IMG/VR virus record: IMGVR_UViG_3300033979_000329
Coordinates: 1-47,497 of that record
Reading direction: 5' to 3' (one strand)
Length of the DNA: 47,497 nucleotides
DNA from: a virus
The translations under genes and the position numbers were made by a program. Below, in pieces: positions 7,398 through 15,426 of the stretch (its first letter is position 1; each line of letters opens with the position of its first letter). Below the pieces are notes generated by a model. The model saw only the letters and a program-made list of their open reading frames with translations, was not told the origin of the DNA and did no database searches.

Positions 7398-8341
7398 TGG
7401 CTATATGTCTTTTCTATCTCGCAGAGCCGAGGTACGGCGGTTGGCCTACCTACACGTCGCATCTCTACAGAGGCCTCGCAGAAACAGGCAAGCGGCCAGT
7501 GCTGTTCAAGATAGGTAGCAAAACAGACGGCAGAATGCGGCCGTACGGCAGGGGGATCGAATACACAAACATCACGCTAAGCGATGCAGTTTCAATGGCG
7601 CGAAGCAACCCGTGTTTCATCACCGCAGTTGGAAAGGGATACTACGACGCCGCGTGCAGTTTGATGCTTTCGGGTGCATCCGTTTGCGTGCACGATCCAA
7701 CGGAACTGAAAGAGCCTTTTGCATCGGCACTCCCGGCGGCGAAGGTGGTTGTGATCCGTGAGTCGATGCTTTCGCACCTCCCTCATGCGAAGTTCACCCT
7801 TCATCCTTACGCGCCCCGTGGGCAGCAAGGAACCAAAGAAAAACTGGCGTGCGCGATATCAAGAATCGACCACGACAAAAACACATCCATCATCGCATCC
7901 GCGAACGAACGGCTAAAAGAGCCTGTTCAACTTTACGGCGCGATCAACCGCATCTACTCCTACTTCACGCTCGACGCGAAGCACCCAGGCTGGGAGAAGA
8001 ACTATGTCTCCTCCCCGAGCGCGAACAGCCTCTGGGCGTGTCAGAAAATCGCTTGCGGGTACAAAAAAATGGTCGATCTTTCTGTCATCAAAAAAGACGG
8101 CAGGGGAACGCAGTACACGTTCCTTGAGGCAGTGGACGCAGGATGTTCCCTGATTTTGCACGAAGCATGGGAACCGAGCGGCCTGCTTTCGCAACTAAGC
8201 CGTACCGTTCGCTGCTCCGATAGCTTGGTCGAGGAGCTTGCGAAACCGTGCAGGTTCGACAAAAAAGCCGCCCAGCAGTTGCTGCTAAATCACTGTCACA
8301 AGAAAATAGCAGCACAAACCTGCGAAGCGATAGGAGCATGA
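7397..8341 (+). CDS. GT4-like (GT-B fold) glycosyltransferase, 314 aa
   Basis: The start at the TAATG overlap gives an N-terminus with the GT-B glycine loop (GGWPTYTSHLYRGL, residues 14-27). A linker strand CAISRIDHDKN (152-162) is like the GT4 'SR...KN' element. Later YTFLEAVDAGCSLILHEAW (240-258) resembles the donor-sugar binding E-x7-E region. The gene is visibly lower in GC and more A-rich than its neighbours, suggesting recent acquisition. Directly after a TET-like oxygenase, the most likely job is to add a sugar to the hydroxymethylated base. A protein or cell-wall target cannot be excluded. Confidence 0.8.
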   Translation: MAICLFYLAEPRYGGWPTYTSHLYRGLAETGKRPVLFKIGSKTDGRMRPYGRGIEYTNITLSDAVSMARSNPCFITAVGKGYYDAACSLMLSGASVCVHDPTELKEPFASALPAAKVVVIRESMLSHLPHAKFTLHPYAPRGQQGTKEKLACAISRIDHDKNTSIIASANERLKEPVQLYGAINRIYSYFTLDAKHPGWEKNYVSSPSANSLWACQKIACGYKKMVDLSVIKKDGRGTQYTFLEAVDAGCSLILHEAWEPSGLLSQLSRTVRCSDSLVEELAKPCRFDKKAAQQLLLNHCHKKIAAQTCEAIGA

Positions 8342-8342
8342 C

Positions 8343-8870
8343 ATGGGCAAACGTGGCCCCGCCCCCGAACCGTCGATCCTGAAATACATTCGCGGCAACC
8401 CGTCGAAGGCGGCGCTGCCGACGAACGAGCCGACGCCCGACCTGCTCGACAACCTCGACCCTCCCGGGTGGATTGCCGAAGACCCGGTCGCGGTGAAGAA
8501 GTGGAACGACACCGTGCCGATGCTGCGGCGGATGCGAGTGTTCACGGAGGCCGACGTTGATGCGTGGGCACTCTATTGCCACACGTGGTCTAAATGGCTG
8601 GAGGCCCGCGACAAGTGCAAGCAGTTGGGCCGCGACAACATCACGATGGAGCCAGACCCGAACCGCACGGACGGACGGCTGCGAATCAAATGGACGCAGC
8701 CGTTTTCATGGTCGGTCGATGAACGGTCGCTGCGTGGCGACTTGCGAAGGATGCAGCAAGACTTCGGCATGACGCCAAGCAGCCGGTCACAGGTGAGCAC
8801 GCATGGCAGTGAAGAAGCAGACCCGGTTGCCGCCTACGCTGCGAAGCGACGCCGCACGCCTGGGGCTTGA
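8343..8870 (+). CDS. terS: Terminase small subunit, P27 family, 175 aa
   Basis: The N-terminus MGKRGPAPEPSILK followed by RGNPSKAALP is the hallmark of P27-family small terminases. A central helical block (residues 50-90) probably carries the DNA-binding and oligomerisation helices. It recognises the packaging site and hands DNA to the large subunit. It starts one base after the glycosyltransferase stop. Its last 68 bases overlap the large terminase gene in another frame, an unusually long overlap for this genome. Confidence 0.92.
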   Translation: MGKRGPAPEPSILKYIRGNPSKAALPTNEPTPDLLDNLDPPGWIAEDPVAVKKWNDTVPMLRRMRVFTEADVDAWALYCHTWSKWLEARDKCKQLGRDNITMEPDPNRTDGRLRIKWTQPFSWSVDERSLRGDLRRMQQDFGMTPSSRSQVSTHGSEEADPVAAYAAKRRRTPGA

Positions 8871-10416
8871 CTACTACTTCGACCCTGAAGCCGCGCAGCA
8901 CGCCGTCAACTTTTTTGAAGGCTGGCTGCGGCACAGCAAAGGGAAGCACGCGGGCCAGCCGTTTGCCCTGCTTGAGTGGCAGACGGTGATGATCGGCGAG
9001 TTGTTCGGCTGGAAGCGACTCGCCGACGACACCCGTCGCTATCGCGTGGCCTACATCTCCACGGGGAAGAAGCAGGGGAAGTCAACGCTCCTCGCGGGCA
9101 TCGGTCTGTATCTGCTTGTGATGGATGGAGAGAACGGGGCCGAGGTGTACGGGGCGGCTGCGGACCGTGAGCAAGCCTCGTTGGTCTACAGAGAAATGGC
9201 GTCGATGGTGCGGGCGTCGCCGCAACTCTCCCGCGTGCTGGAAGTCATCGACTCCCGCCGCACGATCGCCTACCGCAAAGAGGCGTCGTTCTACCGCGTA
9301 CTTTCGGCGGATGCTTTCAGGGCGGAAGGGTTGAACATTCACGGGCTGCTGTTTGACGAGCTGCACAGCCAGCGTGACCGAAGGCTTTTCGACTCGCTCC
9401 GCTACGGAGGCGCGGCGCGAGAGCAGCCGCTCCTTGTGTCGGTGACGACGGCCGGCCACGACCGCAACTCTATCTGCTGGGAGCAGTACACCTACGCCAA
9501 GGCCGTGCTGCGGGATTGGACGCACGACCCGACGTTCTTTCCTTGCATCTACGAGGCCGAGGAATCGGACGAATGGACAGCCGAGGATACGTGGCCGAAG
9601 GCGAACCCGTCGTGGGGCGTGACGATCAAACCGGAGGACTTCGCCGCCGACTGCCGCGAGGCCCAACTTTCCAACACGAAAGAAAACTCGTTCCGCCGCT
9701 ACCGACTCAACCAGTGGACGCAGCAGGACACGCGCTGGATTCGCATGGAGGCGTGGGACGCTTGCGCCTCGGAGCCGCCCGGCCCGCTCGACCGGCGGGA
9801 GTGCTGGTGCGGCCTCGACCTTGCGACCACCTACGACACCTCGGCGTTCGTCGCGGTGTTCCCCGCCCCCGACGGCACCTACGACGTTCTGTGCCGTTTC
9901 TGGATTCCAGGGGACAACGCACAGGAGCGGGAGCGAAAGGACCGCGTGCCGTACGTGTCGTGGGCGAAAGACGCGTCCACCGGCCTGACCATGACGGGCG
10001 GAAACGTGACGGACTTCGACGTGATCCGCCGGGACATTGTTCAGTTTTCCAAGCAATACAACGTGCGGCAGCTGGCCATCGATAGATGGTCGGCTACGCA
10101 GTTGTCCTTGCAACTGCAAGGGGACGGGCTCGACGTTGTAGGTTTTGGACAGGGCTACGCCAGCATGAGCCCGGCCGCAAAGCAACTGGAAAACCTCATC
10201 GCATCGGGGAAGCTCCGGCACGGTGGTAACAAAATCCTCGGATGGATGGCCGGCAACGTCAGCGTGAAGATGGACGCCGCAGGGAACATCAAACCGATCA
10301 AGCCGGAATACGGGAAAAGCGAACGGATCGACGGCATCGTGGCTTTGACGATGGCAGTCGGCATCCACGCCGCGAAGAAGCCTCAAGAACAAGCCCCCGA
10401 AATCTTCATCATCTGA
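8803..10416 (+). CDS. terL: Terminase large subunit (HK97-like), 537 aa
   Basis: The ATPase half has a Walker A-like P-loop STGKKQGKST (residues 86-95) and a Walker B with catalytic Glu in HGLLFDELHS (Asp185, Glu186), then the coupling motif VSVTTAGHD. The C-terminal RNase H-fold nuclease begins with CGLDLATTYD (Asp339), followed by LAIDRWSA and a late Asp in ERIDGIVAL. This is the Terminase_1 architecture and full length. It is the motor that cuts concatemers and pumps DNA into the prohead. The start at 8803 lies inside terS; the next gene begins four bases after its stop. Confidence 0.95.
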   Translation: MAVKKQTRLPPTLRSDAARLGLDYYFDPEAAQHAVNFFEGWLRHSKGKHAGQPFALLEWQTVMIGELFGWKRLADDTRRYRVAYISTGKKQGKSTLLAGIGLYLLVMDGENGAEVYGAAADREQASLVYREMASMVRASPQLSRVLEVIDSRRTIAYRKEASFYRVLSADAFRAEGLNIHGLLFDELHSQRDRRLFDSLRYGGAAREQPLLVSVTTAGHDRNSICWEQYTYAKAVLRDWTHDPTFFPCIYEAEESDEWTAEDTWPKANPSWGVTIKPEDFAADCREAQLSNTKENSFRRYRLNQWTQQDTRWIRMEAWDACASEPPGPLDRRECWCGLDLATTYDTSAFVAVFPAPDGTYDVLCRFWIPGDNAQERERKDRVPYVSWAKDASTGLTMTGGNVTDFDVIRRDIVQFSKQYNVRQLAIDRWSATQLSLQLQGDGLDVVGFGQGYASMSPAAKQLENLIASGKLRHGGNKILGWMAGNVSVKMDAAGNIKPIKPEYGKSERIDGIVALTMAVGIHAAKKPQEQAPEIFII

Positions 10417-10419
10417 CCC

Positions 10420-12273
10420 ATGATCGCAGACGCACACCCGCGAATCCTCTGGCTCCCGTCTGGTGACGCGGAGTCGCGGCACTGGGATTACGAGGGCGGA
10501 TCGTTCGGTGGCAGCAACCGCAACCCTGCCGGCGTGCGGATCGACTCCGAGACGGCGATGCGTTCGACCGTCGTGCTGGCGTGCGTCCGCGTGCTGGCGA
10601 CCTCGGTCGCGGGTTTGCCGCTGCACCTCTACCGGCGGCAGGCCGACGGCGGCAAGACGATCGCCCGCGAGCATCCGCTCTACCGCCTGCTGCACGCCAC
10701 GCCGAACGGCTGGCAGACGAGTTTTGAGTGGCGCGAGCAGTTGATGCTGCACCTCTGCCTGCACGGCAACGCCTACGTCGAGATGCGGGCCGGGGCCGCC
10801 GGCTTCGCGTCGGAGTTGATTGCTCTGCATCCAAGCCGCATGAAGCCCGAGCGGATCGAGAACGGGCGGCTGCGGTACAAGTACCGCGAGGAAAGCGGAG
10901 CCGAGACGGTCTACACGCAAGACCAGATCATGCACCTGCGGTGGCTGTCCGATGACGGCGTCAACGGCATGATTCCTGTGGAACTGGCCCGCGATGCTAT
11001 CGGGCTTGCCCGAGCGTGCGAGATTCACGGGGCGTCGTTCTTCGCGAACGGGGCACGCCCCGGCGTGGTCCTCGCCACCGACAACATGATGGACGCCGAG
11101 GCGGCCCGCTCGCTCCGCGAAAACTGGGAGCGGGTGCATCGCGGACCGGACCGGAGCAACCGGACGGCGGTACTGACCAACGGCCTCAAGCCTGTGGAGT
11201 TCGGCGGCACGAATCAAGAGTCGCAGTTTCTGGAGACGCGGCGGTTTTCCGTCGAGGAAATCTGCCGCATCTACGGGTGCCCGCCGCATCTCGTCGGCGA
11301 CTTGACCCGCTCGTCGTTTTCCAACATCGAGCAGCAGAGCCTCGACTACCTCCAGAACACGCTGCTCGGCTGGCTGCGTCGGTTTGAATCGGCGTTCGCC
11401 CGCGACCTCATCACGGACGATTCGCTGTTCGCCGAGTTCGACGTGCGCGGCCTGCTGCGTGGCGACGCCACGGCCCGCGCGTCGTACTACCAGACGCTCT
11501 GGAATCTCGGCGTGGCGAGCATCAACGAAATCCGCGGGTGGGAGAACCTCGACCCGGTGGAGGCCGGCGACACGCGGTTCGTGCAACTCAACATGACGAC
11601 GCTTGGCCGGGCGGCCGCGATGCCCGAGCCGACGGCGACGGTGGAGTTGCCGGCTACCGAGCCGACCGCTGCGGCGGGGCCGACCGACGCGGTCCCCGGC
11701 GAGCCGCAGGCGGCAGACGTGTCGCTCAACGGGTCACAAATCACGGGGCTGCTCGCGATCCTGCAGGCTGTCAGCACAGGCATCTTCACGAAGAGCGGTG
11801 CCGCTGCAGCGGTCGCGGCAGCCTTTCCGTTCATCCCGCAATCGCAGGTCGATGCGATCCTCGCGGGCGTCCCCGAGCCAGCCGCACCGCTGCCGCTGCC
11901 GGCTCCGCCGCCAGCACGCTCGCAGCCCGAGTCGCGAGCCATGACGATCAGTATCGACTTCGACCGGACGTTCGCGGCCGACCCGGCACTGTGGGGCAAC
12001 TTCGCCCGCAAAGCGGTATCGGACGGGAACACGGTGGTCATGGTCAGCCGTCGGCCAGATACGGCCGACGACCGGCAGACCGTGACCGACACGCTGGGCG
12101 AGTACGCCGAAGCGTTCAGCCAAGTGCTGCTCGTTGGCGACGCGCTCAAGGACGACGCCGCCAAGGCGGCTGGCGTCAACGTAGACGTGTGGGTGGACGA
12201 TTCGCCGCAGTTCGTCCGCAAGTACGCCAAGCCGCGACGCAAGCGAAAGGGCAGCGATGGCGGCACGGTATGA
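10420..12273 (+). CDS. HK97-family portal protein with a C-terminal HAD-like domain, 617 aa
   Basis: Residues 1 to about 410 match HK97 portals: 'ETAMRSTVVLACVRVLATSVAGLPLHLYRR', 'NGNAYVE'-like HGNAYVEM, 'ENWERVHRGPDRSNRTAVL' and the 'PPHLVGD' motif with 'FSNIEQQSLDYLQNTL'. It forms the dodecameric DNA channel. An Ala/Pro-rich linker follows. From residue 508 comes a compact extra domain: MTISIDFDRTF (DxD), then VVMVSRRPDT, and VDVWVDDSPQF with an Asp pair, which is the motif layout of small HAD-superfamily hydrolases. An in-frame ATG at 11941 could also release this domain as a separate ~110-aa protein. The last 17 bases overlap the protease gene. Confidence 0.93.
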   Translation: MIADAHPRILWLPSGDAESRHWDYEGGSFGGSNRNPAGVRIDSETAMRSTVVLACVRVLATSVAGLPLHLYRRQADGGKTIAREHPLYRLLHATPNGWQTSFEWREQLMLHLCLHGNAYVEMRAGAAGFASELIALHPSRMKPERIENGRLRYKYREESGAETVYTQDQIMHLRWLSDDGVNGMIPVELARDAIGLARACEIHGASFFANGARPGVVLATDNMMDAEAARSLRENWERVHRGPDRSNRTAVLTNGLKPVEFGGTNQESQFLETRRFSVEEICRIYGCPPHLVGDLTRSSFSNIEQQSLDYLQNTLLGWLRRFESAFARDLITDDSLFAEFDVRGLLRGDATARASYYQTLWNLGVASINEIRGWENLDPVEAGDTRFVQLNMTTLGRAAAMPEPTATVELPATEPTAAAGPTDAVPGEPQAADVSLNGSQITGLLAILQAVSTGIFTKSGAAAAVAAAFPFIPQSQVDAILAGVPEPAAPLPLPAPPPARSQPESRAMTISIDFDRTFAADPALWGNFARKAVSDGNTVVMVSRRPDTADDRQTVTDTLGEYAEAFSQVLLVGDALKDDAAKAAGVNVDVWVDDSPQFVRKYAKPRRKRKGSDGGTV

Positions 12274-13243
12274 CCACATCGACTTCACGCCGCCGGCCGG
12301 CGTGCGAGCCGAAGCACAGAAGGGACTCGATTGGCGAAGCGAGTACGGCCGCGGCGGCACGGAAGTCGGCGTCGCCCGCGGTCGCGACCTGAGCAACGGA
12401 GTGAACATCAGTCCGGAGACGGCACGCCGAATGAAGGCGTACTTCGACCGGCACGAAGTAGACAAGCAGGGCAAGGGATGGTCGCCCGGTGAGGACGGGT
12501 TTCCGAGCAACGGCCGGATCGCGTGGGCCTTGTGGGGCAGCGATCCCGGCTGGGCTTGGAGTCGCAAACTGGTGGAACAGATGAACGCCGCAGACGAGGA
12601 GAACCGCAGCATGGCCGTTGAACGTCGCAGCCTGTACGAAGAGGAGAACGGCACGCTGCCGCTGCTCCGCATCGAGTCGCGGGCTGAAGAAGGCGCCGCC
12701 GAGTCGCAGTGGATTGTCGGCTACGCAGCCAAGTTCGGAGTCACCAGCCTCGACCTCGGTGATTTCCAAGAGCGGATTCACCCCGACGCGTTCGGCATCG
12801 TGTCCGAGCGGCGCGGCCGCAAGAAGCCGCTGGAGACGCGAGCGCTCTGGAACCACGATGCGAATTTCCCCCTCGCCCGCTATCCCGGCACGCTGCGGAT
12901 GAACGTGGACGAAGTCGGCCTGCGGTACGAGTTCCCTGTGCCGAACACGACGTACGGCCGCGACCTCGCCGCCAACATCGAAGCGGGCATCGTGCGGGGC
13001 AGTTCGTTCTCGTTTCAGATCGCCCCCGACGGCGAGGCATGGAGCGTGGAGGAAGGCCGCTCGATCCGCACGGTGACGCGGATTGACTCGCTGATCGACG
13101 TCGGCCCAGTGACTTTTCCTGCCTACCCGGCCGCGGATACGGCCGTCGCCAAGCGGTCGTTTGACGCGTTCCGTTCCAAGCGAATCGCCGTCGCCAGCCG
13201 GGCCGCTTCGTTCCGCGACTACCTGAGGCAGCATGGCCGCTAA
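12257..13243 (+). CDS. HK97 prohead protease (S78) with an N-terminal accessory domain, 328 aa
   Basis: The C-terminal 190 residues are an HK97-type prohead serine protease: His200 in ALWNHDANFPLA, Ser250 in RGSSFSF and an acidic residue near GPVTFPAYPAA (Asp281). It processes the capsid N-terminal scaffold domain during maturation. The first ~115 residues form another conserved block (HIDFTPPAGVRAEA, YGRGGTEVGVARGRDLSNG, GFPSNGRIAWALWG) that I have seen as an accessory domain with other phage maturation proteases. An in-frame ATG at 12611, before AVERRS, could give the protease alone. The gene starts inside the portal gene and overlaps the zinc-ribbon gene at its end. Confidence 0.92.
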   Translation: MAARYDHIDFTPPAGVRAEAQKGLDWRSEYGRGGTEVGVARGRDLSNGVNISPETARRMKAYFDRHEVDKQGKGWSPGEDGFPSNGRIAWALWGSDPGWAWSRKLVEQMNAADEENRSMAVERRSLYEEENGTLPLLRIESRAEEGAAESQWIVGYAAKFGVTSLDLGDFQERIHPDAFGIVSERRGRKKPLETRALWNHDANFPLARYPGTLRMNVDEVGLRYEFPVPNTTYGRDLAANIEAGIVRGSSFSFQIAPDGEAWSVEEGRSIRTVTRIDSLIDVGPVTFPAYPAADTAVAKRSFDAFRSKRIAVASRAASFRDYLRQHGR

Positions 13244-13409
13244 ATCCGGCGACGTGTGCGAGCGGTGCCGCAAGGCCCGGCTCGGCGTCGTGTCGAGTCA
13301 GTCACGCGGCGAATACCAAACCCGCTACCTGCGGTGCGCCGCGTGTGGTGCGACGGCCAAGAGCGTCGTGCCTGCCGATGCGATTCGTCGCCGCAGTCTT
13401 ACTACCTAG
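13233..13409 (+). CDS. Small zinc-ribbon protein, 58 aa
   Basis: An ATG inside the last codons of the protease gene opens a 58-residue frame with two CxxC knuckles (CERC and CAAC, 22 residues between pairs), the classic zinc-ribbon spacing, followed by a basic C-terminus (IRRRS). The 11-base overlap fits the packing style here. Its place between protease and capsid suggests a virion-assembly or DNA-binding helper, but no family is assigned. The 100 bases that follow up to the capsid start hold no gene. Confidence 0.7.
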   Translation: MAAKSGDVCERCRKARLGVVSSQSRGEYQTRYLRCAACGATAKSVVPADAIRRRSLTT

Positions 13410-13510
13410 TAAAGACCACCGTGCGGCATCTGGATGGGTGGCGTGGTGTATCCGTAGTTTGGCAGCAGGCGGCCAGTGGTGCCGCTGTCCGAACAACAGG
13501 AGCCGCGAAC

Positions 13511-14869
13511 GTGGACAAGATCAAGAAGCTGCTGGACGAACTCGCCGCCGTCGTCGCCGAGATGGAGACGATGACCGAGGCTCCCGCCGAGGGCGATGCC
13601 CCCGCGATGAGCGAGGAGCAGGAAGCGTCGCTCCGCAGCCTTGAGTCCCGTGCCGACAAGATCAAGGAGCAGATCGCGTTCTGCGAGCGGCTCGCCGTGA
13701 AGGAGAAGGAGATGCGGGCGATTCTGGAGCGTGCCGCTCCCGCCGCGAAGGTCGAGACCGCCACCAAGCAGGAGACCGCCGCCGTGACCGAGAATCGCAG
13801 CAAGCCGTTCGCCGTCCCGAACCACGGCAGGCTCAAGGCATTCCGCTCGGCGGAAGCCGCCTACCGTGCCGGCCAGCACATTCGCGGCTACGTCCTCGGC
13901 GATGCCGAGGCCCGCCGGTGGTGTGCCGACCACAACGTCGAAAGCCGGGCGCAGGCCGGCGGCATCAACGCCCTCGGCGGTGTGCTGACCAGCGACGAGA
14001 TGAGCACGGAAATCGTGCGACTTGTCGAGGAATTCGGGTCGTTCCCCGCGAACGCCAAGCGCGTTCCGATGAACTCCGACACCATGCTCGTCGCCCGCCG
14101 CAAGGGCGGGCTGGCGGCTCGGCCGATCGGTGAGAACGCCGCTCCCGACACCAGCGACGTGACGTTCGACAACATCTCGCTCGTCGCGAAGATGTGGGGC
14201 ATCGACAACCGCATTCCGAACTCGCTGCTGGAAGATTCCGTCATCGACCTCGCAGACGCGATGGCCGTCGAGGTGGCTCAGGCGTTCGCCGAAGCCTTCG
14301 ACAACGCCGGCTGGATCGGCACCGGGGCGCTGGCTTCGTATCACGGCGTGGTTGGTGCGTCGGTGGGGATCGACGACGGCACCCACACCCGCAGCGTGGT
14401 TTCGGCTGGCTCCACCCGCAACACGTTCGAGTCCCTCAACCTCACCGACTTCACGAACACGGTGGCTCGCCTGCCGGTGTTCGCGAGGCGGAACGCCAAG
14501 TGGTACATCAGCCCGGCCGGCTACGGCTCCGCGATGCTGCGGCTCATGGTTGCGGCCTCGGGCAACAACGTGGCCGACGTGGCCGGCGGTGCTGGGCTTC
14601 AGTTCCTCGGCTTCCCGGTGGTGCTGGCGCAGCCGCTCCAGAGCAACCTGACCGGGACGGGCAGCACGATCGCCTGCATGTTCGGCGACCTGTCGCAAGC
14701 CGCGACGTTCGGCGAGCGGCGAGCGATCAGCATCAAGACCTCGACCGAGCGGTTCATCGAACTGGACCAGACCCTGACGTTCGCCACGACCCGCAACGCG
14801 ATCGTCATTAACGACCTGGGAGACAACTCCAAGGCCGGCCCGCTCGTCGCCCTCAAGTTCGCCGCCTGA
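13511..14869 (+). CDS. Major capsid protein, HK97 fold, 452 aa
   Basis: I place the start at the GTG at 13511, ten bases after CAGGAG, so the protein opens with DKIKKLLDELAAVVAEMETM. The first ~100 residues are charged and coiled-coil-like, as expected for the scaffolding delta domain removed by the S78 protease. The HK97 core follows: 'GGVLTSDEMSTEIVRLVEEFGSF', 'MWGIDNRIPNSLLEDS', 'VAQAFAEAFDNAGWIGTG', then 'FLGFPVVLAQPLQ' and 'MFGDLSQAATFGERRAISI', all typical of Phage_capsid. It builds the icosahedral head. Confidence 0.94.
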   Translation: MDKIKKLLDELAAVVAEMETMTEAPAEGDAPAMSEEQEASLRSLESRADKIKEQIAFCERLAVKEKEMRAILERAAPAAKVETATKQETAAVTENRSKPFAVPNHGRLKAFRSAEAAYRAGQHIRGYVLGDAEARRWCADHNVESRAQAGGINALGGVLTSDEMSTEIVRLVEEFGSFPANAKRVPMNSDTMLVARRKGGLAARPIGENAAPDTSDVTFDNISLVAKMWGIDNRIPNSLLEDSVIDLADAMAVEVAQAFAEAFDNAGWIGTGALASYHGVVGASVGIDDGTHTRSVVSAGSTRNTFESLNLTDFTNTVARLPVFARRNAKWYISPAGYGSAMLRLMVAASGNNVADVAGGAGLQFLGFPVVLAQPLQSNLTGTGSTIACMFGDLSQAATFGERRAISIKTSTERFIELDQTLTFATTRNAIVINDLGDNSKAGPLVALKFAA

Positions 14870-14894
14870 CCCTGACTCAAGGAGACCCTGACCA

Positions 14895-15347
14895 GTGAAT
14901 CACGTTGAAAACACCCGCAGCGTTGCGTCTGGCGTCGCGACCGGTTCTTCGGTTGCCGGCGGCACCGTGGCCCTGACGGTTGACACGCTGGGCTACGGCT
15001 ACCTGTCGGTCGATGCGGTGTATTCCACCTGCGTCGTCGCCTCGGCCGTTGCCTCCATCTTCACGCTGGAAGCGGCCGACACGACCGCCGCGCTCGCCAC
15101 GTACACGGCGACCTACGGCTCCGTGACGGCGGTGACCAGCGTGGCGAACACCGCGGCGGCTCAGACCTCGACGCCGACGATCATGCGGTTCGACTTCGAC
15201 CTGCGTGGCAAGCCGCGGTATATCCGGTTCGCCACCGCTCCCAACGACACCAACGCCCGCGCGGTCATCGTGGGCCGGCTGTCGAAGGGTGCCGACGGCC
15301 CCGACTCGGCCGACGAGAAGAACACCCGCCTCAAGTTTTCCAACTGA
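14895..15347 (+). CDS. Head decoration or minor structural protein, 150 aa
   Basis: A GTG start lies ten bases after AAGGAG, 25 bases past the capsid gene. The product is very rich in Ala, Thr, Val and Ser with repeated short strands, ending in FDFDLRGKPRYIRFATAP and a charged tail. Position directly after the capsid gene and composition fit a capsid-decorating protein. I cannot name a family. A perfect hairpin with a T-run follows, so the gene ends a transcript. Confidence 0.7.
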   Translation: MNHVENTRSVASGVATGSSVAGGTVALTVDTLGYGYLSVDAVYSTCVVASAVASIFTLEAADTTAALATYTATYGSVTAVTSVANTAAAQTSTPTIMRFDFDLRGKPRYIRFATAPNDTNARAVIVGRLSKGADGPDSADEKNTRLKFSN

Positions 15348-15371
15348 AAAACTTGACACCCTCCCGACACT

Positions 15372-15416
15372 GATGGCGGGGCAGGCATCAGACCTGCCCC
15401 GCCATCGCGTTTTTTT
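15372..15416 (+). terminator. Strong intrinsic terminator
   Basis: A perfect 14-base-pair GC-rich stem (arms 15372-15385 and 15393-15406, loop CATCAGA) is followed three bases later by seven T. It sits after the capsid and decoration genes and before the glycosyltransferase gene, so it should limit expression of the downstream connector and tail genes relative to the major capsid protein. Confidence 0.9.
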
Positions 15417-15426
15417 GGAGGCATTC

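Noticed and set aside
9082-11586. An 834-codon open frame on the minus strand opposite the large terminase and portal genes
   Set aside because: The + strand carries two unmistakable phage genes here. The antisense frame is low-complexity (Arg/Val/Pro/His-rich), has no motif, and is expected from strong GC bias at third codon positions.
13401-13420. TTACTACCTAGTAAAG resembling the start of the R1/R2 blocks
   Set aside because: Only a short partial match and none of the later words or hairpins of the blocks is present.
13406-14698. A 430-codon minus-strand frame opposite the capsid gene
   Set aside because: Shadow of the major capsid gene with the same composition artefact and no ribosome-binding site or motif.
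15348-15380. TTGACA near 15354 as a promoter for the glycosyltransferase gene
   Set aside because: No acceptable -10 box at 15-19 bases; the site lies within the run-up to a terminator.
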